64,000 nt of DNA from Bog-756 sp963725395 (GTDB taxonomy: Bacteria > Actinomycetota > Acidimicrobiia > Acidimicrobiales > RAAP-2), in NCBI GenBank assembly GCA_963725395.1, contig CAVRYH010000010.1, forward strand, positions 62,001 through 126,000, written 5' to 3'. Below the pieces are notes generated by a model. That model had not been told where the DNA came from. It saw only the letters and a program-made list of their open reading frames with translations, and made no database searches. Each line of letters opens with the position of its first letter. The stretch's first letter is position 1. The position numbers were made by a program, and so were the translations under genes. Positions 7,641 to 15,976 of this stretch are shown here, in pieces.

Positions 7641-8837
7641 ATGGAGCTTTCGATGGGTTCTCGACGTGCTGTGACGAACAAGCTGGCCAACCAGTACAGG
7701 CGGGGAACCCGGGGCGAGAAGGGGGTGATTCTCGACCAATTGGTGGAGCTCACGGGATGGAACCGGGGTCACGCCCGGGCCCGGCTGCTCGATGCCGGTT
7801 CTGTCCGGGTGGTGCGGGTGAGCGCCCCTCGGGTGCCGACCTACTCCTCCCGGGTGGTGTCGGCCCTCGAGCTGTGCTGGCGGGCGGCCCGGATGCCGGC
7901 GGGCAAGCGCCTCGCCCCCATGCTCCCGGTGCTGGTGCCCTTGCTTCACCGGGACGGGGAACTCGACCTCACCGACGACGAGGCCGTGCTGCTCACCTCG
8001 ATGAGTGCGGCCACCATCGACCGGCGGCTGAGAGGAGCCAAGGTGCTGGCCGGGTTCCGGGGGGTGAGCCACACCAAGCCGGGGTCCCTGCTCAAGACCC
8101 AGATTCCCATCAGAACCTGGTCGGAATGGGACGACGTCGTCCCTGGCTTCGTCGAGATCGACCTGGTCGGCCACGAGGGGGGCAACGCCTTCGGGGAGTT
8201 CTGCTTCACCCTGACCATGACTGATATCGCCACCGGTTGGACGATCAACCGGTCGGTGGCCAACAAGTCGGCCATCCGGGTGGCCGAGGCCATCGAGCAC
8301 GGCTGTCGCCAGTTTCCCTTCCCCATCCTCGGGATCGACTCGGACAATGGCAGCGAATTCATCAACGCGGACCTGCTCGAGTGGTGCACCGCCCGACGGA
8401 TCACTTTCACCCGGTCCCGACCGGGAAACAAGAACGACGGCTGCCATGTGGAGCAGAAGAACTGGACCCATGTGCGAGAGCTGGTCGGCTACCTGCGCTT
8501 CGACACCGAGGCCGAACTCGTGGTGCTCAACCGGATCTGGGCCCTGGAGCAGAACTACACCAACCTGCTGCTCACCCAGCAGAAGCTCACCAGCCGCACC
8601 CGGGTGGGGGCCAAGGTCACCAAGCGCCACGACAGCGCCCGGAGCCCCTATCAGCGCCTGTTGGCCACCGGGAGCCTCGCCCCGGGCAAGCAGGCCGCCC
8701 TCACGAGAGCCCGCAACGCGCTCCGTCCGACCCGCCATCAGGCAGAGATCAGCCGACTCACCACCCAGCTCCAACGCCTGGCCTTGGCCAAGACCGGACC
8801 GCCGCCGCGGGCCGTCAACCGGGCGTTCACCCACTAA
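7641..8837 (+). CDS. IS transposase with integrase catalytic core
   Basis: 398-aa DDE (rve-type) transposase that cuts and joins the IS ends. The N-terminal ~100 residues are basic and HTH-like (LTGWNRGHARARLL). The catalytic core has first Asp in FVEIDLVGH, second Asp in LGIDSDNGSEF, and the Glu in NDGCHVEQKNW, the usual DDE arrangement. The C-terminus is basic and helical. The gene fills the element between the inner terminal repeats, its stop lying just before the right inner unit. ATG 7641 is used; an in-frame ATG follows at 7653. There is no frameshift or truncation, so it should be functional. Confidence 0.9.
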   Translation: MELSMGSRRAVTNKLANQYRRGTRGEKGVILDQLVELTGWNRGHARARLLDAGSVRVVRVSAPRVPTYSSRVVSALELCWRAARMPAGKRLAPMLPVLVPLLHRDGELDLTDDEAVLLTSMSAATIDRRLRGAKVLAGFRGVSHTKPGSLLKTQIPIRTWSEWDDVVPGFVEIDLVGHEGGNAFGEFCFTLTMTDIATGWTINRSVANKSAIRVAEAIEHGCRQFPFPILGIDSDNGSEFINADLLEWCTARRITFTRSRPGNKNDGCHVEQKNWTHVRELVGYLRFDTEAELVVLNRIWALEQNYTNLLLTQQKLTSRTRVGAKVTKRHDSARSPYQRLLATGSLAPGKQAALTRARNALRPTRHQAEISRLTTQLQRLALAKTGPPPRAVNRAFTH

Positions 8838-8843
8838 CTCGAA

Positions 8844-8903
8844 GCGCGGGGTTCTACGTGAGGCAACGAATCACCCCTGGCGCGGGATTTGACGTGAGGC
8901 AAC
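8844..8903. repeat. Right-end terminal repeats of the IS (two direct units)
   Basis: Units 8844-8867 and 8880-8903 agree at 21 of 24 positions and are in direct orientation with a 12-nt spacer. Both end in GTGAGGCAAC, the mirror of the left end. Confidence 0.75.
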
Positions 8904-8953
8904 AGGATCGGGCTCCCGGTCGCCCGTGTGCGGGCACCGTGCCGCCGGCGCGC

Positions 8954-9754
8954 TCAGCGGATCGGCGCCACCGAGTCGACCGCCAGGCGCACCTGCTCGG
9001 TGTAGCGCACGTTCCCGAGCGGGCCGGTCGCCTGCCTCACCTCGACGGATTCATGCTCGACGAGGATGAGGCCGTCCTTGGTCGACACCCAGTAGTCCGT
9101 CGGATTCGTCCCGGTCTCCGAACCGGAGAACGACAGGGTGAGCCGGACGTGCAGGGCCGGAACCGCCTGCCGCCCGACGTCCACCCGGGCGGGCCCGACC
9201 ACCTCACCGGTGAGGGCGACATGCTGTCCGGCCTCCCGGCACGTCGCGTGCCACTCCTCCCCTCGGCTCGGGGCCGGGGGCACGAAGTAGGCACCGGCCG
9301 GACAGTTGAACGTCTGGCTCACATCGATCCCGGCAATGTCCTCGTTGGACGTCGCCGAGGTCATGGTCAGTGCGTCCCGGCCCACCGGGCACACCACGAG
9401 GCCCTCGGTGTGCTGCTCGAGGGGATACCAGGTGACGGTGGCGCAACCGGACCCGGTCACCACCATCTCGGTGGTGGGGGGGAACGTCCGGCCGATGCCG
9501 CCGAAGCTCAGCTGCTCGTCCCCCGACGTGCGGTAGCGGTAGACACCCGGAGATGGCAGGAGGCCGCTCGTGTCGGAGCGCGACCTGTGTTCGTCCTGCC
9601 GGTAGAGCCGGAGCGCCTGTCGCAGATCGATCTGGGTCCCCGAGCTCCGGAGCAGGAAGAACCAGACGCCCACCGCCACCGCCACGACGGTGACGGTCAC
9701 CCCGAGTCCGAGGACCCAGAAGCGGTGATGGCCAAGCCAGGTGAGTGCCGGCAT
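8954..9754 (-). CDS. Membrane-anchored extracytoplasmic protein of unknown function
   Basis: 266 aa. One N-terminal transmembrane segment (WVLGLGVTVTVVAVAVGVWF, about 13-32) is followed by an exported domain with the sequence PSPGVYRYRTSGDEQLSFGG and four cysteines that could pair outside the cell. No enzyme motif was recognised. The start at ATG 9754 is chosen because GGAGGGAG sits just before it; an ATG at 9766 is also in frame. It lies next to the right end of the IS and is divergent from the small gene at 9883. Confidence 0.6.
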   Translation of the reverse strand: MPALTWLGHHRFWVLGLGVTVTVVAVAVGVWFFLLRSSGTQIDLRQALRLYRQDEHRSRSDTSGLLPSPGVYRYRTSGDEQLSFGGIGRTFPPTTEMVVTGSGCATVTWYPLEQHTEGLVVCPVGRDALTMTSATSNEDIAGIDVSQTFNCPAGAYFVPPAPSRGEEWHATCREAGQHVALTGEVVGPARVDVGRQAVPALHVRLTLSFSGSETGTNPTDYWVSTKDGLILVEHESVEVRQATGPLGNVRYTEQVRLAVDSVAPIR

Positions 9755-9882
9755 CGCTCCCTCCATCGGCACGGTGACCCATCGTCCGCCATGCCCGGTG
9801 GACCACTCTCGCGCCGTCCGGCCGCCGTGTGCCATCGGCACCACGCCCCCCTGAGCGCCGGACGGTGTGGTCCAATGGGTGG

Positions 9883-10212
9883 GTGGCCCGCTACCAGGAC
9901 CGATGGATCGAGTGCGTCGACGACGGGATCCGCGTCCGCGGCTACTACTTCCCCTGGGGGACCAAGCGGATCCCCTACTCCTCGATCTGTTCGCTCGACC
10001 GCTTCGCCATGACACGGCTGCGCGGGAAGGGCAGGATCTGGGGATCGGGCGACCTCAGGCACTGGGCGAACCTCGATCCGTCCCGGCCGCACAAGGACGT
10101 CGGCTACTTCGTCGACCTGGGCAAGCGGGTCGTCCCCATGCTGACACCCGATGATCCCGAGGCCTTCGAACGCGTCGTGAGGGAGGCGATGGGTCCGGCC
10201 TCCCCCGCTTGA
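9883..10212 (+). CDS. Small conserved-looking protein, PH-like fold possible
   Basis: 109 aa from GTG 9883 (VARYQDRWIECVDDGIRV); an in-frame ATG at 9829 would add 18 residues of poor quality. It is rich in short strands: WIECVDDGIRVRGYYFPWG, then KRIPYSSICSLDRF, then a basic loop and VGYFVDLGKRVVPMLTPDDP, ending in an amphipathic helix. This order is typical of small bacterial PH-like domains, but the match is only by eye. It has no signal peptide and no catalytic motif. It is divergent from the membrane protein at 8954-9754. Confidence 0.5.
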   Translation: MARYQDRWIECVDDGIRVRGYYFPWGTKRIPYSSICSLDRFAMTRLRGKGRIWGSGDLRHWANLDPSRPHKDVGYFVDLGKRVVPMLTPDDPEAFERVVREAMGPASPA

Positions 10213-10318
10213 CCTGGACCCGAAGATCTCGGGCTCCCCAGGTGTCGTCGTGGACCGGTCGGAACCCGCCACGCGGGCACCGGGCCCGCCAAACTCGACG
10301 TCGCCGAAGTTAGGCGGA

Positions 10319-10353
10319 CCCGGCACCGTGGCATCGGCCGATTCGGTGCCGGG
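10319..10353. terminator. Bidirectional hairpin between convergent genes
   Basis: A 10-bp perfect inverted repeat (10319-10328 with 10344-10353) encloses a loop that itself contains the palindrome ATCGGCCGAT (10333-10342). A second, 6-bp hairpin lies at 10273-10289. They sit in the 158-bp gap between two genes that end facing each other, so they can serve both strands. Confidence 0.65.
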
Positions 10354-10370
10354 CTTGAGAGCCCCAATGG

Positions 10371-11090
10371 CTAAGGGATCCGTCGGGCGGCGAAATGGGC
10401 CTTCACCGATTCGTCGGTGGGCGGGTTGCCGTCCTCGTCGACCTCTTCGAGCACCTCGAACCCCGCGGCCAACGCCGCCCTGATCCGTTCCAGGGGGACA
10501 CCCAGCTCGCCGATCTCCTCGTGGTGGAGGAGGTACTGGGACTCGCCCACGCACTCGAAGATCTGGATGTCCCACCGCGAGCGGCCGTCCTCGGCGAAGT
10601 CGACGTCCATGATCATCACGTTGTCGTCGAAGTCGTAGACCCAGGGCGGTTCGTGGCCCAGGCGTCTGAGCTCGCCGATCGTGTTGACGTCGAAGACGAA
10701 GAGTCCGCCGTCGGCGAGATGCCGGTGGACGGCGCCGAACATCGCCTGCCAGGTATCGAAGGAGAGCAGGTGGTTGAGGCTGTCGAAGACGCAGATCACG
10801 ACATCGAAGCGCTCGCCGAGGGAGAACGAGGACATGTCCCCCTCGACGAGTCGCACCCCGGCGAGCTTGCGGCGGGCGATGGACAGCATCTCGGGTGAGC
10901 GGTCGAGGCCGGTCCGTGAGGGCACGGCGGCCAGCCGTGCGAGCATCGACCCCGTCCCACAGCCCAGCTCGAGCAGGGACGAGGCCCCGGGCCGGTGGCG
11001 CTCGATGAAGCCGGCGACCCGGGCCGCCCTCGGTCCGGGGTCGTCCATCACCTCGTCGTAGAAGCGAGCGAATCGCGAGTACTCGACCAC
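10371..11090 (-). CDS. Class I SAM-dependent methyltransferase
   Basis: 239-aa soluble Rossmann-fold methyltransferase. Motif I is LLELGCGTGSMLARL (about 39-53), with the acidic residue of motif II in GLDRSPEML and the GDMSSF and FDVVICVFDSLNHL strands following. The C-terminal half resembles proteins with a Methyltransf_25 core; the substrate cannot be inferred. It stands alone, convergent with the small gene at 9883 and divergent from the patatin gene, 143 nt away. The start is the GTG/ATG-class codon at 11090 that gives MVEYSRFARFYDEVM, typical of the family. Confidence 0.8.
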   Translation of the reverse strand: MVEYSRFARFYDEVMDDPGPRAARVAGFIERHRPGASSLLELGCGTGSMLARLAAVPSRTGLDRSPEMLSIARRKLAGVRLVEGDMSSFSLGERFDVVICVFDSLNHLLSFDTWQAMFGAVHRHLADGGLFVFDVNTIGELRRLGHEPPWVYDFDDNVMIMDVDFAEDGRSRWDIQIFECVGESQYLLHHEEIGELGVPLERIRAALAAGFEVLEEVDEDGNPPTDESVKAHFAARRIP

Positions 11091-11233
11091 CGGTCAACCG
11101 TGCCACACCGCGGCGCCACGGCCGGCGTCCCCTGTGGCGGGAGGGGGCCGTCGGCCCGTTTTGGTCGTCCTCGGCGGTGACGCGCCGGCACGCGACGCTA
11201 GGGTGTCGCCGCAGGTGCCGAGGGAGGTGACCG

Positions 11234-12070
11234 ATGGCGGAGCGCCGCGCTCTGGTGCTGGGCGGAGGTGGGATCGCCGGGATCGCCTGGCACACCGGCC
11301 TGCTGGCGGCATGGTCCGAGGCCGGCATCGACGTGACGTCGGCCGACTTCGTCCTCGGCACTTCCGCGGGCGCCACCGTGGCCGCCCAGATCGGGAGCGG
11401 CATCCCGGTCCGAGACTGGTTCGACCGCCAGGTCGACCCCGCGCTCCAGAGCCAGGAGTCCGCACTCCGTGGGATGTCGGTCACCGAACTGTGGGAGACG
11501 ATGGTGCGGCTGACCGACGGGATTGCCGACCCCGAAGAGCGCCGCCGGCGGATCGGTGCCATGGCCGTCGCCGCCGAGACGGTGCCCGAGCCGGTTCGTC
11601 GCGCCGTGGTGGCCGCCAGGATCCCCTCCCTCGACTGGTCGGAACGGCCAATCGCCGTGGTGGCCGTCGACGCCGCCTCGGGAGAGCGGCGCGTGTTCGA
11701 CGCCGGGTCCGGTGTCGACCTGGTCGACGCGGTGGCGGCCAGTAGTGCGGTGCCCGGCGTGTGGCCACCGGTGACCATCGGTGCCGCCCGCTACATCGAC
11801 GGGGGGATCTCCTCGCTGTGCAACGCCGACCTGGTGGTGGGCTACGGGCGGGCCCTGGTGCTCGCCCCGATGGCCGACCCCGCTCTCGCCGACCAGCTCG
11901 ACGACGTGGGGGCAAAGGGGCGGGCCCTGGTAGTCACGCCCGACGAGGAGTCCGTGCGCGCCTTCGGCCCGGCCCCCCTCGACCCGGCCGTGAGGGCGCC
12001 CGCCGCCCGCGCCGGATTCGCCCAGGGCGGGCGGACCGCCCCCGAGGTGCGGGCATTCTGGGACTCCTGA
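11234..12070 (+). CDS. Patatin-like phospholipase
   Basis: 278-aa lipid acyl hydrolase of the patatin family. It shows the glycine-rich oxyanion loop GGGGIAG (10-16), the nucleophile elbow GTSAG with Ser44, and the catalytic Asp in DGG (189-191), forming the Ser-Asp dyad. There is no signal peptide, so it acts in the cytoplasm or on the inner membrane face. A TAGGGT 35-40 nt upstream and GAGGGAGG before the ATG form a normal leader. The serine hydrolase gene follows 55 nt downstream after a hairpin, so co-expression is uncertain. Confidence 0.85.
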   Translation: MAERRALVLGGGGIAGIAWHTGLLAAWSEAGIDVTSADFVLGTSAGATVAAQIGSGIPVRDWFDRQVDPALQSQESALRGMSVTELWETMVRLTDGIADPEERRRRIGAMAVAAETVPEPVRRAVVAARIPSLDWSERPIAVVAVDAASGERRVFDAGSGVDLVDAVAASSAVPGVWPPVTIGAARYIDGGISSLCNADLVVGYGRALVLAPMADPALADQLDDVGAKGRALVVTPDEESVRAFGPAPLDPAVRAPAARAGFAQGGRTAPEVRAFWDS

Positions 12071-12077
12071 CCCACGC

Positions 12078-12094
12078 CGGTCGGCGGCCGACCG
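12078..12094 (+). terminator. Small hairpin after the patatin gene
   Basis: Arms CGGTCGG and CCGACCG (7 bp) with a 3-nt loop lie 7 nt after the stop codon. There is no U-tract, and it may only attenuate readthrough into the next gene. Confidence 0.35.
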
Positions 12095-12125
12095 AGGCGG
12101 TGGTCCCCGCATACCGGGAGGCGCG

Positions 12126-13271
12126 ATGCTCTTCGCCGTGCAGCCCGAGATCCCCACCGCCGACGACCCTCTCCACCCGTTGCCGCCCCAGCCGGCGGGT
12201 GTGGCCTGGCCGACCGGGGAATGGCCCGAGGGGGAACTCCCCACGGGCGTCCACCTCGAGGACCTGCTGGATGACGCCTTCGACCCGGAGGGCCCGCTGC
12301 GCCAGACCTATGCGGTGGTGGTCGTCCACCGCGGACGGCTGGTCACCGAACGCTACGGGGGGGCCATCCCTCAGTGGGACAAGCCGGGCAAGCCGGTGGG
12401 CCGGGAGACGCCGTTGCTGTCGTGGTCGATGGCCAAGTCCGCACTCCACGCCGTCGTCGGCATGCTGGTCGACGACGGGCGACTGGCGCTCGGGTCGCCG
12501 GTCCCGGTTCCCGAGTGGCGGGCGCCGGACGACCCTCGCCATTCGATCACGCTCGAGGACCTGCTGTCCATGCGCGACGGGCTGGCGTTCACGGAGGAGT
12601 ACGAGGATCCCGACACCTCCGACGTGCTCCAGATGCTGTTCGGCCGCGGCTCGGCGGACATGGCCGCGTTCGCCGCCGACCGTCCCCTGGCCGCCCCGCC
12701 GGGCACCCGGTTCAACTACTCGAGCGGCACCAGCAACATCGTCTCGGGCATCGTCGCCAGGGAGCTCGGCCCGGGCGAACCCTACCGGCGGTTCCTCGAC
12801 GAGCGTCTCTTCGGTCCCTTGGGCATGACCACCGCCAGCGCCACCTTCGACGAGGCGGGCACCTGGGTCGCCGCCTCGTATGTCTATGCCACCGCCCGCG
12901 ACTTCGCCCGGTTCGGGCTGCTCTACCTCCGGGACGGTCTCTGGGACGGCCGTCGCCTCCTTCCCGAGGGGTGGGTGGACCATGGTCGCCGGGCCCGCTC
13001 AGTCGACCCCGACGGGGCCGACCTCTACGGCTCACACTGGTGGACCGACGAGAACCCCTACGGCGCGTTCTGGGCGGCGGGCCACGAGGGGCAGTACGTC
13101 GACGTCTGCCCCGCCCTCGACCTCGTCCTCGTCCGGATGGGCCGGACGGACACCGATCGCTCCGAGCACGTCAAGGCCTGGCGCCGCCGCGTCCTCGACG
13201 AGTTCGCCAACGCCCTCGGGTCCCCGCCCCCGCCGGGCCCTACCAGCCCTGGGTCCCCGGACCCCCCTTGA
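12126..13271 (+). CDS. Beta-lactamase-family serine hydrolase
   Basis: 381-aa enzyme of the class C beta-lactamase / esterase VIII fold. The SxxK motif is S101-M-A-K104 in LSWSMAKSALH, and the Tyr of the second motif is Y198 in FNYSSGTSN. The late block WWTDENPYGAFWAAGHEGQ holds the HxG third motif. No signal peptide is visible, so a cytoplasmic esterase or amidase is more likely than a resistance enzyme. GGGAGG lies 4 nt before the ATG. Its last 32 nt overlap the end of the convergent DUF427 gene. The substrate is unknown. Confidence 0.8.
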   Translation: MLFAVQPEIPTADDPLHPLPPQPAGVAWPTGEWPEGELPTGVHLEDLLDDAFDPEGPLRQTYAVVVVHRGRLVTERYGGAIPQWDKPGKPVGRETPLLSWSMAKSALHAVVGMLVDDGRLALGSPVPVPEWRAPDDPRHSITLEDLLSMRDGLAFTEEYEDPDTSDVLQMLFGRGSADMAAFAADRPLAAPPGTRFNYSSGTSNIVSGIVARELGPGEPYRRFLDERLFGPLGMTTASATFDEAGTWVAASYVYATARDFARFGLLYLRDGLWDGRRLLPEGWVDHGRRARSVDPDGADLYGSHWWTDENPYGAFWAAGHEGQYVDVCPALDLVLVRMGRTDTDRSEHVKAWRRRVLDEFANALGSPPPPGPTSPGSPDPP

Positions 13272-13764
13272 ACGGACCGACGAGGCCCTCGGTGACCCAG
13301 CCGCCGTAGAACCCGCCGGGCTGGGGCTCGACCACCTCGTCGTCGACCAGGCAGCGGTCCATGAGCCCGGGGTAGAACGCCACGTATCCGGCGATGTCGG
13401 CGAACGCGCGGTTCGGCGTGAGGTAGCCCCACGCCGCGTCCGCGGCCACCCGGTCGCCGATCCTCACGTCGTAGTAGTGGGCCGTGCCCTTCCACTCGCA
13501 GTACGAGGAGTGCCGGTTGCGATCGAGGCAGCCCTCGAGGACGGCTCCGGGCGGTACGTAGTAGTTGGGAGGGTGGCTCGTCTCGAGCACCCGGTAGGCG
13601 TCCGTGGTGTCGACGATGGTCACCCCGGCGAACTCGACCCGGATACGCCGGCGTGCCGGCTCGAGGCGGGGCGGGCGGGGGTAGTCCCACACCGACTCCC
13701 GGCCGCCGACCGGCCGAGCACCGCCGTCAGTCGGAGCTGGACGCGCCCGGCGCGGCATCCTCAT
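13240..13764 (-). CDS. DUF427-family protein
   Basis: 174 aa. The central part follows the DUF427 pattern: RIRVEFAGVTIVDTTDAYRVLETSHPP (split here only by eye), then YVPPGAVLEG, SYCEWKGTAHYYDV and ADAAWGYLTPN, with PGLMDRCLVDDEVV near the end. The domain is a small beta-tent fold of unknown biochemistry, common in actinobacteria. Two ATGs six bases apart (13764 and 13758) follow a run of Gs; the first is taken. It is the last gene downstream of the cyp51 operon on the same strand, and its 3' end overlaps the convergent hydrolase by 32 nt. Confidence 0.75.
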   Translation of the reverse strand: MRMPRRARPAPTDGGARPVGGRESVWDYPRPPRLEPARRRIRVEFAGVTIVDTTDAYRVLETSHPPNYYVPPGAVLEGCLDRNRHSSYCEWKGTAHYYDVRIGDRVAADAAWGYLTPNRAFADIAGYVAFYPGLMDRCLVDDEVVEPQPGGFYGGWVTEGLVGPFKGGPGTQGW

Positions 13765-13796
13765 CCCCCCAGCATGCCCTGCCGGTCCGTTGCCCG

Positions 13797-14357
13797 TTAC
13801 ACGCCTTCCCACAGGCCGGCCGGTGCTTCCCCGACGCGGTAGTGGCCGGGCTGGCGCCGGCCCGAGGCGAACTTCTCGATGCGCTGCTGCATGGCCGGGG
13901 TGAGGGCGCCGGCACCGATCATCTCCACGAACGTGGCGGTGGCGTTGCCCACATCGTAGAAGTCCCGCTGCCAGCTCCAGTGGAAGTCACCGGCGTAGCG
14001 GAACCAGCTGCCCCCCAGCCCAGCCACCTCGTAGTGGGTGCCGTCGGCCCGGGTGGCGTCGGCCACCTGCTTCCACAGCCCGAGGATCTCGCCCTGTCGG
14101 TCGTCGATGAGCACACGTTGGTAGGGGTAGGTCCACCCGCCGAGGCCGTCCATCTCCAGGCCGAGGGCGTAGTCACGGATCTCGTCGCGGCCCACGGCCA
14201 TGAACTCGTCCTTCGGTCCATTGTTCCATCCGTAGGTGGCGTCCTCGGTGTACATCTCGGCCATCGGTTTCCAGTCGAGCTTCGCCTCGCACGCCTTGTT
14301 GATGTCCAGCCAGCGCTGCATCATCTCTTCCAGCTCGCTCCGTGGAAATGCCGGCAT
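13797..14357 (-). CDS. SnoaL-like / NTF2-fold protein
   Basis: 186-aa protein with the cone-shaped NTF2-like pattern: an N-terminal helix ending MQRWLDINKACEAK, then MAEMYTEDATYGWNN, the VGRDEIRDYALGLEMD helix, and strands ILGLWKQVADA and GGSWFRYAGDFHWSW. Such proteins are often isomerases, hydratases or cyclases of polyketides and steroids; the Asp/His of a steroid isomerase cannot be assigned by eye. Its start is 3 nt after the ferredoxin stop, placing it in the tetR-P450-SDR-cyp51-fdx transcription unit. A role on the same lipid substrate is inference from position. Confidence 0.7.
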   Translation of the reverse strand: MPAFPRSELEEMMQRWLDINKACEAKLDWKPMAEMYTEDATYGWNNGPKDEFMAVGRDEIRDYALGLEMDGLGGWTYPYQRVLIDDRQGEILGLWKQVADATRADGTHYEVAGLGGSWFRYAGDFHWSWQRDFYDVGNATATFVEMIGAGALTPAMQQRIEKFASGRRQPGHYRVGEAPAGLWEGV

Positions 14358-14360
14358 CAG

Positions 14361-14558
14361 CTACTCCTCCTCGTCGATGCGTAGTGCGGACGTCGGACAG
14401 AAACGGACCGCCGCTTCCACCTGGGGGCGGAGGCTCTCGTCGGGCCGCTCGTCCAGAATGGTCACGGCCGCATTCTTGCCCAGGAAAAAGACGGTCGGCG
14501 CCTCCGACTCGCACACCCCGTGGCCCTGGCACAGGTCGAGGTCCACCGCCACCCGCAT
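14361..14558 (-). CDS. 3Fe-4S ferredoxin paired with CYP51
   Basis: 65-aa ferredoxin that would deliver electrons to the neighbouring P450s. The cluster ligands are C10 and C16 in LCQGHGVC, with His in place of the usual middle cysteine, and C54 in FCPTSAL. That gives the C-x5-C...CP pattern of [3Fe-4S] ferredoxins found beside actinobacterial P450 genes. Its ATG overlaps the cyp51 stop (TGATG), so translation is coupled. The same cyp51-ferredoxin pairing occurs at Rv0764c-Rv0763c. No ferredoxin reductase is encoded in the window. Confidence 0.92.
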   Translation of the reverse strand: MRVAVDLDLCQGHGVCESEAPTVFFLGKNAAVTILDERPDESLRPQVEAAVRFCPTSALRIDEEE

Positions 14559-15976
14559 CAGGCGTCGGCCCCCGTTCCCGGCCGGGACGCCCTCGGACGG
14601 CGCACGTCGGGGGAACCCCGCCTCCGGTAGCGCACGACGCACGGCTGTTGGAGCTGCACCACCATCTTCGAGTGGTCGTTCCGATAGGTGTCGGCGGGTT
14701 GGGCCAGCGCGAACTCCCAGTCCGGCAAGAGGACGGAGAAGATGGCCTTGAGCTGCATCATGGCGAACGACGCCCCCACGCACCGGTGACGCCCCGCCCC
14801 GAACGGGATCCAGGTCCACGGGTTGGTCCGGTCCTCCTCGCGGGGGGAGAGGTACCGGGCCGGCTGGAAGGAGTCGGCGTCCGGGAAGTCCTCGGGTATG
14901 CGGTTGGACACGGCGGGACTCGCCCCCACCATCTGGCCGGCCCTGATGACGAAGCCGTCGACCTCGAGGTCCTCTTTTGCCACCCTCAGCAACAAGATGA
15001 GCGGTGGGTGCAACCGGAGCGCCTCTTTGATCGCCGACTCGAGGCGGGGCATCTCGCGGAGCGCCTGGTAGCTGACCTCGGCACCGTCGGCGTACAGCTC
15101 GTCGAGCTCGTGGTCGACGAGCTCGAGCTCGACGGGGTGCGACAGAAGCTCGATGAGCGTCCAGGCGGCCGTGCCCGAGGTGGTGTGGTGCCCCGCGAAC
15201 ATCATCGAGATGAACATGCCGGTGACCTCGTCGGCAGAGAACCGGTCGGTACCGTCCTCGTTCTTGATGGACATGAGCACATCGAGCAGGTCGCGCTCCT
15301 CGTCGCTGGAGGGCGGTCCGGCGACGCGGCGCTCCATGATCCCCTCGACCAGATCCACGAGGCCGCGGCGGGCGGCGTCACGACGCCGGAAGCTCTCGAT
15401 GGGCGCGTACGGATCCACGTAGGCGATGGCGTCGGTCCCCTGCTCGAGGTCGTGATAGAGCTCGGCGAACCGCTTGTCCAGCTCTTCTCGGAACCGCTTC
15501 CCGATGAGACACGCCGACGAGGTGTAGATGGTGAGTTCGGCGAACCAGTCGAGCAGGTCGATCTCCCCCTCGTCGTCCCAGGCTGCCACCATGCGCGCCA
15601 CCTCGTCAGCGATGGTGGCGGCATGACCGCGCATGAACTTGTCCCGCAGGGCCTGGTTGTGGAGCATCTCACGCCGTCGCTCGGGGGGCGCGTCGAAGAC
15701 CACCCCCTCGCCGAACACCGGGGTCATGAACGGGTACGCCTCGGCCTGGTCCAGGATCTCCTCGGGAGCGCGGAAGAAGAACTCGTTGGCACCCGCTCCC
15801 GACAACAGCACGACGTCCCGGTCGGCCAGGCGGAACACGCCCACGTCGCCGCACTCCGAGCGGACCCGCTCGAGGAGGGTGATCGGGTCGACGCGCAGCT
15901 CCTCCAGGTGGCCGTTCTCCATCTCGCCGCCGGACACTCTGGGCGGCTCGCGCCGCTCCACACTCGTCATGGTCAT
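14558..15976 (-). CDS. cyp51: Cytochrome P450 CYP51 (sterol 14-alpha-demethylase family)
   Basis: 472-aa P450 with strong resemblance to mycobacterial CYP51. The family-specific segment YPFMTPVFGEGVVFDAPPER (81-100) is followed by ELTIYTSSACLIGKRFRE. The I-helix oxygen site is AGHHTTSG (261-268), ExxR is E318-R321, and the heme loop is FGAGRHRCVG (392-401) with ligand C399. The end is extended by about 20 basic residues relative to typical bacterial CYP51. It lies between an SDR (4-nt ATGA overlap) and its ferredoxin. CYP51 removes the 14-alpha methyl of sterols; whether this host makes or meets such sterols is not shown here, and the true substrate may differ. Confidence 0.93.
   Translation of the reverse strand: MTMTSVERREPPRVSGGEMENGHLEELRVDPITLLERVRSECGDVGVFRLADRDVVLLSGAGANEFFFRAPEEILDQAEAYPFMTPVFGEGVVFDAPPERRREMLHNQALRDKFMRGHAATIADEVARMVAAWDDEGEIDLLDWFAELTIYTSSACLIGKRFREELDKRFAELYHDLEQGTDAIAYVDPYAPIESFRRRDAARRGLVDLVEGIMERRVAGPPSSDEERDLLDVLMSIKNEDGTDRFSADEVTGMFISMMFAGHHTTSGTAAWTLIELLSHPVELELVDHELDELYADGAEVSYQALREMPRLESAIKEALRLHPPLILLLRVAKEDLEVDGFVIRAGQMVGASPAVSNRIPEDFPDADSFQPARYLSPREEDRTNPWTWIPFGAGRHRCVGASFAMMQLKAIFSVLLPDWEFALAQPADTYRNDHSKMVVQLQQPCVVRYRRRGSPDVRRPRASRPGTGADA

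Larger units (their letters stand above)
7554..8903 (+). mobile_element. Insertion sequence with a DDE integrase-core transposase and doubled terminal repeats
   Basis: A single transposase gene is bracketed by related 24-bp repeats in inverted orientation, two at each end. The repeat units share GCGCGG and GTGAGGCAAC at their edges. The outer units define an element of about 1350 bp. No clear target-site duplication is visible in the flanks. The gene is intact and the ends are well preserved, suggesting a recent or still mobile insertion between the HIRAN gene and a membrane protein gene. The exact IS family is not assigned. Confidence 0.75.

Noticed and set aside
12126..13271. Antibiotic-resistance beta-lactamase
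   Set aside because: The SxxK fold is shared with many esterases; there is no signal peptide and no resistance context.
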